Below are positions 21,902 to 22,778 of a DNA stretch of 22,778 nt, piece after piece. A model generated the notes under the pieces. That model did no database searches. It saw nothing but the letters and a program-made list of their open reading frames with translations, and was not told the DNA's origin. The first letter of the stretch is position 1. Every line of letters starts with the position of its first letter. This stretch comes from Paramarasmius palmivorus (lineage: Eukaryota > Basidiomycota > Agaricomycetes > Agaricales > Marasmiaceae). Location: assembly GCA_037176845.1 (NCBI GenBank), contig JAYKXP010000358.1, positions 1-22,778 of the forward strand, written 5' to 3'. A program made the translations under genes and the position numbers.

Positions 21902-21944
21902 ATTCACATTCTCTAGAACTCGATTATAGGATCAGTGTTTTTGA

Positions 21945-22108
21945 ATCAGCATAGTGCTTTTCTATTAAGCAATTTGTTTTATATTAACGATGTTTGTTTT
22001 TAAAAACACTTTGTTGACAACGGAGAGGTCCAGTATAGCTTTTTGAATTAGAGTTTACACATGAAGATTATCGGCCATTAATGTAAAAGGGGGGGTGACA
22101 ATCTTCGG
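21945..22108 (-). repeat. Right terminal inverted repeat
   Basis: Reverse complement of the left repeat (1218-1395) with a few short gaps. Forward-strand landmarks are GTTTTTAAAAACACTTTG, GGAGAGGTCCAGTATAG, TACACATGAAGATTATCGG and GACAATCTTCGG at the outer end. A run of seven Gs replaces part of the left sequence. No target-site duplication is visible with the bases outside 1218. Confidence 0.85.
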
Positions 22109-22778
22109 AGATTTTTTAATAAAAGTAGCGACCTCAGCTGTGCTCGTCAAGCTGGGAGAGTAGAGTAAGAGACGTGAACCTATCGGACATGCGGAGCCAC
22201 ACACCGCTGAGGGTCGAGTGATATCTTTACCACGTCAACCAAGTCCTTCTCTGCTTTCCCCGCGCAGAGGGTCTAGAATCGGACCACGATAATGAACTGT
22301 GCGATGATGTGAGATGCAGAGCGAATTTTCTGTGGTATCAGCAGAGTCCGTTTGAATGTCACGCTGGTTCGACTGTGACCGGTCGTGGCAGTAACGTGTC
22401 AGTGACGTGTCACACTACCTTCCTTAGATGCCACCACCACCACTGTCTGCCTTGTCGTCGTCGACTCGGCAGGACAAAGCCAATACGCCGTAGCTGGGAG
22501 TCGAGAGAAGAAACGAGGAGAATAGGGAAATGGTGAGTCACCCGCACTTCGACGCCTTCTTCACAGACGTCTCAGAGCTCGCGCTGACGATCACACTCGC
22601 AGTTACTCCGCTAGGAGAGGGCCTTCACCAATCTCAGGAGTCCGTCGTCGACGATTGAAGGGTCTGATGAAGACTCGGAGGATCACGGTCTGGAACCTCG
22701 ATCACCAAGTCCATGCTCGACAAAGTGTGCGATTCTGTTTCGATGGCTCGTGCTGAACATTGGGCTTTGCGATCCTCA
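22109..22778 (+). other. Right flank, no convincing gene
   Basis: A plus-strand reading from 22309 can be joined across a possible intron (donor GTGAGT near 22533, acceptor CGCAG near 22603) into about 130 open codons. The product is Arg/Ser-rich without any motif I recognise, and the splice was chosen only because it stays open. The start MPPPPLSALSSSTRQDK at 22430 looks natural but stops at once. I call nothing here with confidence; a gene may begin in this flank and continue past the window. Confidence 0.3.

Larger units (their letters stand above)
1218..22108. mobile_element. Candidate ~20.9-kb KDZ-class DNA transposon with cargo (inferred)
   Basis: Seen: imperfect terminal inverted repeats (1218-1395 and 21945-22108, both starting CCGAAGATTGTC when read inward), a KDZ transposase relic just inside the left end, and a TET/JBP dioxygenase plus a large companion gene just inside the right end. 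From memory, TET/JBP genes in basidiomycetes are recurrently linked to KDZ (Kyakuja-Dileera-Zisupton) transposons. Inferred: both ends belong to one insertion that now also contains a clathrin pseudogene, a Ras gene and two unknown genes. Against this, I found no target-site duplication: the bases before 1218 and after 22108 do not match. Two independent remnants in opposite orientation, or a rearrangement that trapped chromosomal genes between two ends, would look the same. Confidence 0.45.

Noticed and set aside
1190..22130. Target-site duplication flanking the inverted repeats
   Set aside because: The bases left of 1218 (ATTACAAGT) and right of 22108 (AGATTTTTTAA) do not match in any 4-8 base window at the boundary.
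22309..22778. Two-exon Arg-rich gene in the right flank
   Set aside because: The joined frame stays open only with a hand-picked splice, and the product has no recognisable motif; left as unannotated flank.

Overview
The window looks like nuclear DNA of a mushroom-forming basidiomycete (Agaricomycetes). Nearly every gene I could assemble is broken by 45-65 nt GT-AG introns. The proteins include a KDZ-type transposase, a fungal TET/JBP dioxygenase, a large Ser/Pro-rich protein of a type I associate with mushrooms, a Ras GTPase and a basidiomycete-type clathrin heavy chain.

Layout, left to right. Positions 1-1155 (minus): a degenerate coding relic whose 5' end resembles a FAS1 (fasciclin) domain. 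1218-1395: an inverted repeat that reappears in reverse at 21945-22108. 1560-5556 (minus): a nearly full-length but heavily frameshifted KDZ transposase. 6315-10928 (minus): a clathrin heavy-chain pseudogene lacking its C-terminal third, with a stop near the start and a partial internal duplication. 11160-11690: three diverged tandem repeat units. 12132-12982 (minus): an apparently intact Ras-family GTPase with a predicted 2-nt micro-exon and an altered guanine-specificity motif. 13386-14211 and 14399-15224 (minus): two intact multi-exon genes for charged, low-complexity proteins that I do not recognise. 15424-15854: a divergent intergenic region with a duplicated 51-bp exon-like segment. 15855-17557 (plus): an intact TET/JBP 2-oxoglutarate/Fe(II) dioxygenase. 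17797-21725 (plus): a 1214-residue gene of unknown function. 21802-21901: 22-bp tandem repeats next to the right inverted repeat. 22109-22778: flank without a convincing gene.

Main reading: the two inverted repeats may bound one ~20.9-kb KDZ-class element. Its transposase (left end) has died, while the dioxygenase and the large partner (right end) are still open. From memory, published surveys of mushroom genomes link TET/JBP expansions to KDZ transposons, so that association is not new. What deserves a second look is the size, the intact cargo against a dead transposase, and the Ras gene and clathrin relic lying between the ends. I see no target-site duplication, so two separate terminal remnants around ordinary chromosomal genes remain a live alternative. 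All splice models and family assignments were made by eye; no search was run.
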